64,000 bases of DNA, from the NCBI GenBank assembly GCA_963728355.1, contig CAVSJQ010000001.1:646866-710865 (forward strand), given 5' to 3'. Positions 53,990-62,310 of the stretch are shown piece after piece. The notes beneath the pieces are model-generated. The model saw nothing but the letters and a program-made list of their open reading frames with translations. It made no database searches and was not told the DNA's origin. The DNA is from Sva-07 sp963728355. Its GTDB lineage: Bacteria > Actinomycetota > Acidimicrobiia > Acidimicrobiales > Ilumatobacteraceae. Position 1 is the stretch's first letter. The number at the start of each line of letters is the position of its first letter. The translations under genes were made by a program, and so were the position numbers.

Positions 53990-55378
53990 TTACGGGATGT
54001 CGAGATCGACCTCACCGTCACCATTGCCGGACAGGTCCGACTTGGAGACGTTCACCGAACCGGAGCCGCCCTCCGCCTCCACGCCCCACTCGCCGTTGTC
54101 GGCCAGGGTTGACTTGTCGACGGTCACGAGCACGACACCGCCGTCGTCCTCGACGGCCTTGACTCCGGAGCCCTCGGCGCCGGTGGACGTGGTCTTGGAG
54201 ACGTTGATTGTCACCGTGCCTGACCCGTCGCCGCCCTCGGACTCGACCTCGATCTGGTCGTTGCCGGCGTCCTCGAAGATTGACTTCGAGATGTCTGCGG
54301 TGTTGTCCCCACCGCCGGCCTCGGAGGCCTTGTAGCCCTCGTCGCCGTTGCGGGACGCGTCGGTCTTGGTGACGATGCCCACGATCGATCCCTCGCCGGC
54401 CTCGTCCATGTCCATGCCCTCGTCGAAGTTGTCGTTCACCACGGAGCGGGACACGACGACGGTCAGGTCGCCCGCGTCCTCCTCGTCGATGTCGAAGCCG
54501 TCGTCGAGGTCCTCGATCAACTCCTCGAAGTCGTCGCCGCAGAGGTTCTGGACCGTGCAGACGATCGCGACGGTGTCGCCGTTGTTGTTGAACGTGGAGC
54601 GGTCCACCGTTGCATCGACTGAGCCGTCGCCCTTCTCGTCGAGTTCGACGCCGTCGGCGAGGTTGCCGTCGAAGGTCGAGCGGTCGAGGTCGGCGATGAG
54701 GTCGCCGGGGCCGCCCTGGTCGACGCGCAGGCCGTCGAAGTCCTGCGGGCACCCCGTCGCCTGGCTGATGTCGTAGCCGACGAGCTGGCCCGCTCCGGTG
54801 ATCGAGGAGCGGTCGACGGTGACGTCGATGGAGATGCCGGCGTTGACGGAGTGCGGGTCGACACATGCCGGATGGATGAAGTCATCGGTGTTGTAGCCCG
54901 TGGTGGCCTGACCATCGATGAGCACCCCGTGGAACTGGGCATCGGTGACGATGACCTGGTCCAAGACGATCTCGACGGCGCCGGCCCCCTCCGGTAGGAA
55001 CACCGCGAGACCGTTGTTGAAGCTGTCGGTGAACGCCAGGCGCTCGACCGTGAGATCACCGCCGGACTCGGAAACGAACAGACCCGAACCCCATGTATCA
55101 GTGTCGGCGCTCACCGTCGCACCCGAAAGCGTCGCACCGCGCCCGACGAGCGTGAGGTCCTGCGCTCCCGTGTAGCGGACCTCGTCGGTCAACTCGATGA
55201 TGGCGTTCGGTGCGAAGACGATCTCGGTGATCGACGGATCACCGTTGGCGGCCTCGACGGCAGCGAGGAACTCGGCCTGGCTGGACACACCCGGCGCGGC
55301 AGCCTGCGCAGGGGTGACCGCGAGCCCCAGCCCGGCAAGGGACAGCGCCGCAAGTGCGGTGACGGAACGGATCTTCAC
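53990..55378 (-). CDS. Secreted acidic right-handed beta-helix protein
   Basis: From GTG 55378 with AAGGAGA upstream the protein has 462 residues. A signal peptide ends about AQAA (residue 27). The rest is built from coils of roughly 38-44 residues of the form (V/I)xxSxxxxNxxDGxxxDExGxGxxxxxV, the parallel beta-helix (pectate-lyase-like) pattern. The C-terminal half is strongly acidic, with Asp, Glu and Gly dominating. No catalytic motif of a known lyase is visible. Calcium binding and surface or extracellular location are plausible. It is divergent from the PhoX-like gene, sharing a 400-bp intergenic region. Confidence 0.78.
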   Translation of the reverse strand: MKIRSVTALAALSLAGLGLAVTPAQAAAPGVSSQAEFLAAVEAANGDPSITEIVFAPNAIIELTDEVRYTGAQDLTLVGRGATLSGATVSADTDTWGSGLFVSESGGDLTVERLAFTDSFNNGLAVFLPEGAGAVEIVLDQVIVTDAQFHGVLIDGQATTGYNTDDFIHPACVDPHSVNAGISIDVTVDRSSITGAGQLVGYDISQATGCPQDFDGLRVDQGGPGDLIADLDRSTFDGNLADGVELDEKGDGSVDATVDRSTFNNNGDTVAIVCTVQNLCGDDFEELIEDLDDGFDIDEEDAGDLTVVVSRSVVNDNFDEGMDMDEAGEGSIVGIVTKTDASRNGDEGYKASEAGGGDNTADISKSIFEDAGNDQIEVESEGGDGSGTVTINVSKTTSTGAEGSGVKAVEDDGGVVLVTVDKSTLADNGEWGVEAEGGSGSVNVSKSDLSGNGDGEVDLDIP

Positions 55379-55778
55379 GGTTCTCCTTGGAATGGGTTCA
55401 AGCTGACGTCGACGGCCTATCGCTGCGACCTGAACCTCGCATGAAGACGCAGAAGCCAGCGGGTGAAATGCGGGTGGCCGTCGCGCCACGGCCGGTCTGC
55501 ACGAGTCACGGCTGTGGAATTCGACTCTCTCGTGCTGTCCGCGGCGCCAGCGTTTCCCCTCTCGGTGTCCGCTGGAACAGTGGAGGCTCGGGTGTGTGCG
55601 TGGGCACCATGTGATCTCGTCGAGGGCGCCTCGAGTTCTGGACCTGATCGACGAGTGTTGTGCGAGTGTTCACGGGCCGCTCGGACCGCTGTCGTCCCGA
55701 GTTCACGTCGGTCTCGTTGGATGGGGCGGTCACGCTCGTGACGTTCCCGCCAACACTCAACTGAACCGAGGTAGAACG
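55379..55778. promoter_or_regulatory. 400-bp divergent intergenic region with a short palindrome
   Basis: The region between the beta-helix and PhoX-like genes holds a perfect palindrome, GTCACG-CT-CGTGAC (55729-55742), about 40 bases before the PhoX-like start. No clear -10 or -35 boxes stand out. It presumably contains both promoters. Confidence 0.35.
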
Positions 55779-57478
55779 ATGAACCGCACGCAACGACTCG
55801 GCGTGATCGCCGGCGTCGGAGCCGTCACGCTGGCAGCCTCCGTCGCTGTCTTCGCCGCCGACAAAGCTCCCGGCACGTACGATCAGAACGACCTGACCAT
55901 GGCGAAGGGGGTCGATGACTGGACCACCGACGCGATCTTCACCATCGGCGAATCGTTCGGCGACTACACGCCGCCTGGCGTTCTCGACGGTCTGGGCGCC
56001 ATGGAGATCGACGGTGCAACCGTTCGGGTCTACGCAAACCACGAGCTCGGTTTCGGTGACGGCTACGAGTACTTCGTCGGCGACGGTCAGGGTGGCGAGT
56101 TCGGGCTGACCGGCGCCCGCGTGTCGTACTTCGACATCGACAAGTCGAGCCGGGAGGTCGTCGGTGCCGGTCAGGCGATCCAGGCGATCTACGACGCAAA
56201 CGGTCATCAGGCGACCGACCGATCATTCCTGCCTCCGTTCCAGACGGGGTTCAGCCGGTTCTGCTCGGCGGGCCTGTTCGAGGCCGAGCAGTTCGGTCGG
56301 GGTCGTGGCCTCGCCGACGACATCTTCTTCACCGGCGAGGAGGACGGAGGCAGCTTCAACCCGGTCGGTGGCGCCGAATGGGCACTCGACCCGGCCACCG
56401 GCAACCTCTGGGCGCTCCCCGATCTCGGTCGCGGCGCATGGGAGAACGTGACGGTCCTCGACACCCGCGATCGGGACAGGGTCGCGATCCTGCTGGCCGA
56501 CGACACGTCACCCTTCGACGCCGACGGCGACGGCACCGACGAAGCCGCGCCGCTGTTCCTGTACGTCGGAACGAAGGACCCGAGCGGCGACTTCCCGGCC
56601 CGGAACGGTCTCCGCGGGGGGACGCTGTACGTCTGGGTCGCCGACAACGGTGCGACAACGCCGCTCGACTTCCGCGGCGGCGGCAAGCTGCCGCGGCTCG
56701 TGGGCCGAGATCGACAACAGCCGGTCGGGTCCGGCGTCGCCTGACGGCTCGACCGGATTCGACCAGTACGGGTTCCCCACACAGCGGACCCTCTGGACCC
56801 ACGCCGAGGCACTCGGCAGCGTTCGGGTTCTCGCGTCCCGAGGACCTCGCGACCAACCCGAAGAAGGGCACCGAGGCGCTCCTCGCATCGACCGGCGTCG
56901 ACACCTACGCCGTCGATCCCGCCACCGGCAACGGTGCTGACACGTTCGGCACCCTCTACACCGTCGACACGAAGTTCCGAGATCTGAGCGCCACCGTGGA
57001 GATCGTGTACGACGGCGACGCAGATCCCACGAGGGCGTTGCGTTCACCGGACAACGTCGACTGGGCCGACGACGGCAAGATCTACGTCAACGAGGACCGG
57101 GCCGAGTTCGACACCCTCACCGGCGAGATCCTGTTCGGTGCGGGCGCGGTCAACCCGAACGAAGCGAGCATCGTCAGCCTGAAGCCGAACGGCAAGGACG
57201 TCACGCAGATCGCCGAGATCGACCGCGGCGTCGTGCTCGACACGTCCGTCGAGAACCCGACCACGGCCGTCGACAGCGGCTACGGCGACGCCGGGAACTG
57301 GGAGACCTCGGGCATCCTGGACGTCTCGGCCTTGTTCGGCGAGAAGCGGGGAACTCTGTTCCTGTTCGACGTGCAGGCGCACGGAATCACGGACCAGAAC
57401 AACTACCCGTTCGGCTCCCGGATCACCGACAACGACCTCAAGGAGGGCGGCCAGTTGCTCTTCCTGGAGCGCAACTGA
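55779..57478 (+). pseudogene. PhoX/DUF839-like secreted phosphatase-family protein, frameshifted twice
   Basis: The protein has a signal peptide (about 1-27, ending FAAD) and a beta-propeller-type body with YANHELGFGDGYEYF, the ARVSYFDIDKSSREVV strand, and FTGEEDGGSF. Near 56694 the frame breaks after GGKLP, continues as GSWAEIDNSRSG in the next frame, then breaks again near 56818 into FGFSRPEDLATNP. The end contains EDRAEFDTLTGEI and NYPFGSRITDNDL. Two extra bases explain it; corrected length is about 565 residues. The family includes Ca/Fe alkaline phosphatases and esterase-like phytases. Confidence 0.78.
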
Positions 57479-57536
57479 CGCCCAGATCGGTCGTCGGCCA
57501 CCGAGGCGGTGGGCTCGGCGATCGGTAGCGACCACA

Positions 57537-57565
57537 GGGGGCCGGCCCACGACGGGCCGGCCCCC
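57537..57565 (+). terminator. Strong hairpin after the PhoX-like gene
   Basis: The arms GGGGGCCGGCCC (57537-57548) and GGGCCGGCCCCC (57554-57565) pair perfectly over 12 bp with a 5-base loop. It lies about 60 bases after the stop codon. No U-run follows. Confidence 0.65.
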
Positions 57566-57635
57566 TCTCCAGCACCACGCAACGCTCCCGACGGTCCCCA
57601 ACCCTGCCCTCGGAAGTGTTGGCGGCACTGTTGCG

Positions 57636-57929
57636 TTCGAGGCGGCCGCCGTCGCCTACCAAGCACGACCCAAAGCCGGCCCCGGCAACGACCACCCCGA
57701 CAGCGAGTTCCGGATCCGACACGACCGCATCCAGTCCGGCAACGTCAGCCTGCGCATCGACGGGCACATGCACCACATCGGTCTCGGACGAACCCGCGAC
57801 GGAACCCGCATCATCCTGCTCATCCACGGCTACGACGTGCGCGTCATCGACGCCACCACCGGCGAAATCATCCGCACCCTCACCATCAACCCCGAACGCC
57901 GCTACCACGGCACCGGAAAACCCCAGGCG
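57636..57929 (+). pseudogene. IS481-family transposase C-terminal remnant
   Basis: One frame without its own start reads AYQARPKA, then FRIRHDRIQSGNVSLRIDGH, HHIGLGRTRDGTRIILLI and VRVIDATTGEIIRTLTI. These are the C-terminal beta-rich blocks of IS481-type DDE transposases. The catalytic core and both terminal repeats are missing. The natural stop is also lost, as the frame runs into the tRNA-derived repeat. It marks an old insertion at the left border of the mobile region. Confidence 0.75.
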
Positions 57930-57958
57930 GGCCAAAAGGACCCCGAAAAACGAACAGA

Positions 57959-57982
57959 ACCGGACCCTGATGCAGGTCCGGT
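57959..57982 (-). terminator. Intrinsic terminator behind the tRNA 3' fragment
   Basis: On the minus strand ACCGGACC and GGTCCGGT form an 8-bp stem with an 8-base loop, followed by a T-rich run (TTCTGTTCGTTTTT). It sits about 30 bases after the CCA end of the tRNA fragment and is most likely the original tRNA terminator. Confidence 0.7.
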
Positions 57983-58009
57983 CTGTCCTCGATGTCTCGC
58001 GACATCACA

Positions 58010-58052
58010 TGGCGCCCCTGGCAGGGATCGAACCTGCGACGCACGGTTGAGG
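58010..58052 (-). other. 3' half of a tRNA-Arg(CCT) gene (attachment-site core)
   Basis: Read on the minus strand, 43 bases run from anticodon CCT to a 3' CCA. Fitted to standard tRNA numbering they give T stem GCAGG/CCTGC, T loop TTCGATC, acceptor strand CAGGGGC, discriminator G, then CCA. The bases upstream of the anticodon loop do not pair with the 3' anticodon strand, so this is a fragment, not a gene. The junction falls in the anticodon loop, a common crossover site of tyrosine recombinases. Confidence 0.78.
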
Positions 58053-58216
58053 AATCGTCCCTTGCCCGTCCGGCTGGTGCCGGCGAATCCGTGAAAGCCC
58101 GTGAAACAAGGGTTTCCGGGGCCAGGTCGTGCGCCGAGTGATGTCGAATCCGGGCAGTTCCGCCGCGTTTGCTACCCAAACGCTACCCAAATCGGCGCCA
58201 CCGGATCCCGCCGACG
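58012..58216. repeat. 205-bp direct repeat, left copy (att core plus arm)
   Basis: It matches 63511-63715 over 205 bases with 16 substitutions and no gaps. It holds the tRNA 3' half (ending CCA at 58010) and two tandem GCTACCCAAA sites at 58171-58180 and 58182-58191, likely integrase arm-binding sites. Confidence 0.88.
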
Positions 58217-58288
58217 GCGTCTCAGTCGCGCCCCCGGCTTGATGACTGCTCTCCAGTACGTGTGAGATGCCGAACGGCGTTCGGACTG

Positions 58289-58549
58289 TCAGCTTGGTTG
58301 GAGGTATCGGCGAAGCGCTTCTCGAATCACGTCCGACGGTGACGTGTGATCCTGCTCAGCGCGAAGCAACAGTTGGTCCTTGAGTTCCGGATCGAGGCGC
58401 ACGGACTCGACCGAGGCTGGTCCCGCTCCAAGCGTCGGGCGTCCTCGCTTGTTGCGCCGCGCAACGAGGTGGTCGATGTCGTAGCCGGCCTCGGCCTCGT
58501 CGGCGAGGGCCTCGATCTCGGAATCGGTGAGGGTTCGGTTCGTCGTCAT
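58289..58549 (-). CDS. Ribbon-helix-helix antitoxin
   Basis: An 86-residue protein. The C-terminal VESVRLDPELKDQLLLRAEQ and SPSDVIREALRRYL form a ribbon-helix-helix DNA-binding domain. The N-terminal half is acidic and presumably binds the toxin. ATG 58549 overlaps the toxin stop (ATGA), so the pair is coupled with the toxin gene first. The antitoxin-toxin complex would be expected to repress the promoter upstream of the toxin gene. Confidence 0.8.
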   Translation of the reverse strand: MTTNRTLTDSEIEALADEAEAGYDIDHLVARRNKRGRPTLGAGPASVESVRLDPELKDQLLLRAEQDHTSPSDVIREALRRYLQPS

Positions 58550-58782
58550 GGTTCGAGCAGCTTTCGATACTTGGGCCGTAGCGCCATCGCGTGGATCACG
58601 ATTTCGCCGCGCCGGTCGACGAGGACGACCAGTTCGAGCAAGTTGCCCGCTCGATCCGGGCCGATGACAAGCCACCGGTCCGGGTCCTCACCGATGTCCT
58701 CGATCGCCAGCGAGTGCTCAACGGCGTGCTGGATGTCGAGATCGTCGACGCCATGCCGGCGAGCAGAGGAATGGATCTCCAC
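58546..58782 (-). CDS. Toxin of a type II TA system (BrnT-like/uncharacterised family)
   Basis: A 78-residue protein with the pattern HGVDDLDIQHAVEHSLAIED, then RWLVIGPDRAGNLLELVVLVD and IHAMALRPKYRKLL. This recurs widely as the partner of ribbon-helix-helix antitoxins. The RelE/BrnT-like fold suggests an RNase, but no catalytic proof is visible in the sequence. It precedes and overlaps the antitoxin gene. An A/T-rich promoter-like stretch (GATATT, 58785-58795 region) lies directly upstream. Confidence 0.72.
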   Translation of the reverse strand: MEIHSSARRHGVDDLDIQHAVEHSLAIEDIGEDPDRWLVIGPDRAGNLLELVVLVDRRGEIVIHAMALRPKYRKLLEP

Positions 58783-58991
58783 ACGTGAATATCGTACTAC
58801 AGAATCCAGGCAGCCGGGAAGGACCAGCGGGATTCTGTGGCGCGGGACTTGGGCCGGACTGCGGCGCGGGGACGGTTCCGACGACTGTGATTATCTTGAG
58901 CGTTATCGGGTGTCCCCGACGGCACGTCGGTGGCGGTGCTGCCGCGTCGAACTCGTGAACATGTTGTCGTCTCGTGCCTGAGATGTGAGGT

Positions 58992-59384
58992 TCACAGGCC
59001 GACCTCGCCGCCTGATACGGCACGGGCGAGTTCCTCGGCCCTGCGCCGGGCAGCGCCGTCGTCAGGCAACAATTCGCGAATAAGGGGTCGGGAGCGATCG
59101 GGAACCGGCAATCGGTTGTCGAACGGGTCGCCCCAGGGAACCACGTCCACCCATTTGCGGGTCGACCGAGTCAGTAGGTACCGGGCTCGACACGCCAGCC
59201 GATACATCCCATAGATCGGACCCGTGACCCACATCAGGCCGTATGCGTGCTCGAGAGAAGACGGAAATGGGCGATGTCCATCGGCCGCAATGACCCGAAC
59301 GTCGAACCATCGCCCGTCCGGAGCCTTGACGGTCACGACCGAGGACTGCGTGAACGTGACTGGCACTGCGCCAGTCTGGCCCAA
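58992..59384 (-). CDS. Hypothetical protein
   Basis: A 130-residue frame. It has a strand-rich N-terminus (VVTVKAPDGRWFDVRVIAADG), then a hydrophobic LMWVTGPIYGMYRLACRARYLL stretch that could be a membrane helix or buried core, then a basic Trp-containing segment (RKWVDVVPWGDP). I do not recognise the family. The start could be ATG 59384 or a GTG eight codons in. It is carried within the integrated element between the first toxin-antitoxin pair and a secreted protein gene. Confidence 0.5.
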   Translation of the reverse strand: MGQTGAVPVTFTQSSVVTVKAPDGRWFDVRVIAADGHRPFPSSLEHAYGLMWVTGPIYGMYRLACRARYLLTRSTRKWVDVVPWGDPFDNRLPVPDRSRPLIRELLPDDGAARRRAEELARAVSGGEVGL

Positions 59385-59648
59385 CTGCCCCGAAAGGTCG
59401 GCCAGCCAACGGCACGCCGGCCGATCGCAGAACTCGTGCTGCGCCGATGATCGTCTATTGCGGTCGGATCGGTGACGGGATGATCTGGCGTACGGTTGGG
59501 CCGCACTCGGTCACCACTGAGCGCCACACGATCGGCATTCTGTGCGGCGAAGTGTGCGGGTGGCGCATTGCGTCGATCGCCTGAGCGCCTCGGAGATCTG
59601 GTGTGGCCGCCAAAGGTCGTCGAACCGAATGTGAAACGCTGTCGGACG

Positions 59649-60341
59649 ATGAAGCGGCCAAGCAGACAGCCCGGCGCTGTGCTCGCCCTGCTCGTCATTG
59701 CCGTTCTCGTCATCGGGATTGTGTACGCATCGCTGCAGCCACGTTGGAGTGAGCGGACGATCGCAGATGTCGAAGGTTCGGCTGACTCCACGATCTTGAC
59801 CGTGACGGTGAATCACAACGACTGCGGCAATGGCGGACCGCGAGTACGCATCATCCGTCAAACTGAGGACTTGGTTGAGTTGCACGCAGAGCAAAACGAG
59901 CGCAGCGATTGCGACGACATCGGCTTGACGAGTGTGATCACCGTGGATCTCGACGCACCCCTCGGCCAACGACAGCTTGTGTACGACGGGAGGGGTACTG
60001 CGGCGTCGGTGTCCTCTGAGATGTCCGTCCATGGACCGCTCGTCGTCGGCGCCCAGTTCGAGGTCTCGTTCGACGGCAGCTTGCGCAGGAGCCGGGGCGG
60101 CTACTTCTGGATACAGGAGCTTGACGGAACACGAGTGGCGCTCTTGCGCAGCGACGGGAACCCAGAGATCCCGTTGAGCTACAGCGTCGACATTGCCAGC
60201 GCCGAAATGCTCGACGACGGAATCAGCGGTGAGTCGTCGATGCTCGTTCTCCCACCCCAGATCAAGCCAGGGCCGTACCTCTTGTGTACCGCGAATTCGG
60301 CAGATGACGTATGCATTGACGTTGACGTCCAGACGGACTAA
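59649..60341 (+). CDS. Membrane-anchored exported hypothetical protein
   Basis: A 230-residue protein with a basic start (MKRPSRQ), one membrane segment (about 9-28, VLALLVIAVLVIGIVY), and an exported region with four or five Cys residues and predicted strands. The Cys positions (NHNDCGN, RSDCDDI, LLCTAN, DDVCIDV) suggest two disulfides. No family is recognised. Codon use is visibly less GC-biased than the chromosome, in keeping with cargo of the element. GTG 59631 is an alternative start. Confidence 0.6.
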   Translation: MKRPSRQPGAVLALLVIAVLVIGIVYASLQPRWSERTIADVEGSADSTILTVTVNHNDCGNGGPRVRIIRQTEDLVELHAEQNERSDCDDIGLTSVITVDLDAPLGQRQLVYDGRGTAASVSSEMSVHGPLVVGAQFEVSFDGSLRRSRGGYFWIQELDGTRVALLRSDGNPEIPLSYSVDIASAEMLDDGISGESSMLVLPPQIKPGPYLLCTANSADDVCIDVDVQTD

Positions 60342-60460
60342 CGGTGCTCGACGTCGTCGCTGCGGCAGCCGGTTCCGCGTTTCAGCGGCGCCGCATCCGG
60401 GCGGCATTGAGGCTCACCGGTGTCTGACCTTGCCGACGGCCGAGCAGGTAGAGTTTGGAG

Positions 60461-60646
60461 ATGGACGTCGATCGGATTTGGTCAGCCGCTGAACTCGAGG
60501 CGCTGACCCCCGACGAACGCGCCGCGACCATCCGGGCCGGATTCGTGACTCACCCAGACGACGTCCCGGCCGCTCTCGTCGAGCGAGCCCGGCAGAAGGT
60601 TGATGCTCGCATCGCCGCCAACGAGGGTCGCCACACCCACCAGTGA
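60461..60646 (+). CDS. Small antitoxin-like protein
   Basis: A 61-residue, mostly helical protein (WSAAELEALTPDERAATIRAG, then PAALVERARQKVDARI) of the kind encoded before small RelE-like toxins. Its stop overlaps the next start (GTGA), which supports a coupled antitoxin-toxin pair. No DNA-binding motif is obvious, so regulation may rely on the complex or on a different partner. Confidence 0.6.
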   Translation: MDVDRIWSAAELEALTPDERAATIRAGFVTHPDDVPAALVERARQKVDARIAANEGRHTHQ

Positions 60647-61422
60647 CCCGGCGCACGGTTCGCGTCGACCAGCAGTTCTTCACCGAACTCGACGCTCAGC
60701 TCGGCGAGACACGCGGGCCCAACGGAGAGCCGTCTGCGAGCGACTTCCTGTTGATTGAACTCCCGACCATCGCCGAAACGTTCGGCGAACGCTTTGACGA
60801 ACTGCTCCGCCTCTACCCCGAGCGAGACGACTATCGGTACCTCGTCGCCGGCGGGCGCCTCGTCTACGCGGTCGTCGTCGTCGGACAACTGATCGACGAT
60901 GACACGATCTCGCTGTTCGGCATCGAGATCGACCTGCACGGAGCTCACAGCCCGATAATCCCCTGCCAGAACTCGACCCGAGGTGCCGCATCGCCGGCGA
61001 TATGTAGGTGTCGGTTGTCAAGGAAGAGTTGGTGGTCATGTCGGGTCTCGGATCTCGGCGAGCAGGTTGGTGAAGAGTTCGGCTCGGGTGGTCTGGTCGT
61101 TGGCGGTGGCGTGGTTGCGTTGGCGGAGCACGACAGGCTGGAACGTGTGGTCGGTGGTGAAGTGGACGCAGGACTCGCAGATCGACTCGAAGCTGCAGTC
61201 GAGCTGCGCGGGTCGTTTGCACCAGCCGTTGCCCAAGAGGCGGTGGTGGACTTCGTTGCTCATGCGTCGCATGTTCGGCCCGATCGTGTCGGCGGGCAGT
61301 GGTGCGTCGGTGCTGTAGAGCGCTTCGACCTTGGCGGCGACGGCGGCGTATTCGTTGGCGACGACGCGGTTGGAGATCTGCGCGTAGCGGCGTGTCATGT
61401 CCAAGGATCGATGCCCGAGTAG
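60643..61422 (+). CDS. RelE-like toxin with probable lost stop codon
   Basis: The recognisable toxin is residues 1-101: VRVDQQFFTELDAQL, PSASDFLLIELP, then ERDDYRYLVAGGRLVYAV and a final strand ISLFGIEIDL. After about 60945 the frame runs on antisense through the recombinase gene to 61422, which is not plausible as protein. Shifting by one base gives a stop at 60956-60958. So either a one-base error or a recombination event removed the natural end. GTG 60643 overlaps the antitoxin stop. Toxins of this type usually cleave ribosome-bound mRNA. Confidence 0.55.
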   Translation: MTRRTVRVDQQFFTELDAQLGETRGPNGEPSASDFLLIELPTIAETFGERFDELLRLYPERDDYRYLVAGGRLVYAVVVVGQLIDDDTISLFGIEIDLHGAHSPIIPCQNSTRGAASPAICRCRLSRKSWWSCRVSDLGEQVGEEFGSGGLVVGGGVVALAEHDRLERVVGGEVDAGLADRLEAAVELRGSFAPAVAQEAVVDFVAHASHVRPDRVGGQWCVGAVERFDLGGDGGVFVGDDAVGDLRVAACHVQGSMPE

Positions 61423-62310
61423 GGCGGCGATGACGTCGACGGTCATGCCGCGATTGATGGCTTGGGTGGCGAAGGTGTGGCGCAGCCGATGCGGGTGGAC
61501 GTTGCCGGTGATCCCGGCTCGTCGGGCGACGATCTTGACCCAGCGGTCGACGGCGTAGCGGTTCAACGGTCCCTCCGCTCCCGACAGGAGCCGGCCGGGA
61601 GTGAACGGCCCATCGCTTGCTTGATACTCGGCGATGAGTTCGACGAGGTGCGGGTGCAGCGGGATGAAGCGGTCGTTGTGGAGCTTGCCGACCGGGATCC
61701 GCAGCCAGGGTTCGCCGTCCATGATCGACACGGCGTCGGCTTCAAGAGCGCAGAGTTCACCGACGCGCATGCCGGTGCGCGCAAGCATGTCGACACCGAG
61801 TCGACGATGCAGCGCGGCTCCTCGGCGAGGGCGCGCATGAACTTGGCGTAGTCGCCGTCGTCGAGGAACTTCGGCAGCGACTCGTCGCGTTTGGGGACGT
61901 CACCGAAGAAGATCGGCACTCGTGCGGGGGCGTCGTCCCAGTCCCACTCGATGATGCGGATGAAGAACATGCGCAGGCTTCCGATGCGCCGCCGGAACGA
62001 GGTCGTCTTGAACGGTTTGCCGGTCATGCCGGGCTGGTCGTGTTGCCAGACCTTGAACGCCTCGACGTGGGAGCGGTCGATGTCGGCGACACAACTCAAC
62101 GCCGGGTCGTGACCGATCAGGAACCCGGCGAAGATCCGCAAGTCGGTTGCCGTCGACGACACCGTCGAGGGCCGGAAAGACACCGTGACCTGGGCCAGAT
62201 AGCGCCAGCATCGTGGCTGCCAGCTGCGGAACCGCAGCATCGATCTCTTCCCAACTCGACGGCACCTTCGGTCGCTCGAGCGGTCCGGTGACCGCAGCGA
62301 CAGCACTCAT
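61036..62310 (-). pseudogene. Tyrosine recombinase 2, frameshifted twice
   Basis: Starting at ATG 62310, the core-binding domain reads SSWEEIDAAVPQLAATML, then, after a break near 62205, RYLAQVTVSFRPSTV. A second break near 61794 leads into the catalytic domain: LARTGMRVGEL (Arg), HPHRLRHTFATQ (His, Arg), LLGHRSLDMTRRYAQI (His, Tyr). The C-terminal tail has four Cys in CKRPAQLDC and ICESC, a probable zinc site. Corrected length is about 424 residues. It lies directly downstream of recombinase 1, as in paired-recombinase elements. Confidence 0.78.

Noticed and set aside
58005..58190. Short minus-strand frame across the left repeat (also present across the right repeat)
   Set aside because: It reads through the tRNA fragment and arm sites. 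The coding appearance comes from the repeat itself.
58171..58191. Tandem GCTACCCAAA copies as a possible CRISPR or iteron array
   Set aside because: Only two copies with a one-base gap. Position beside an attachment core fits integrase arm sites better.
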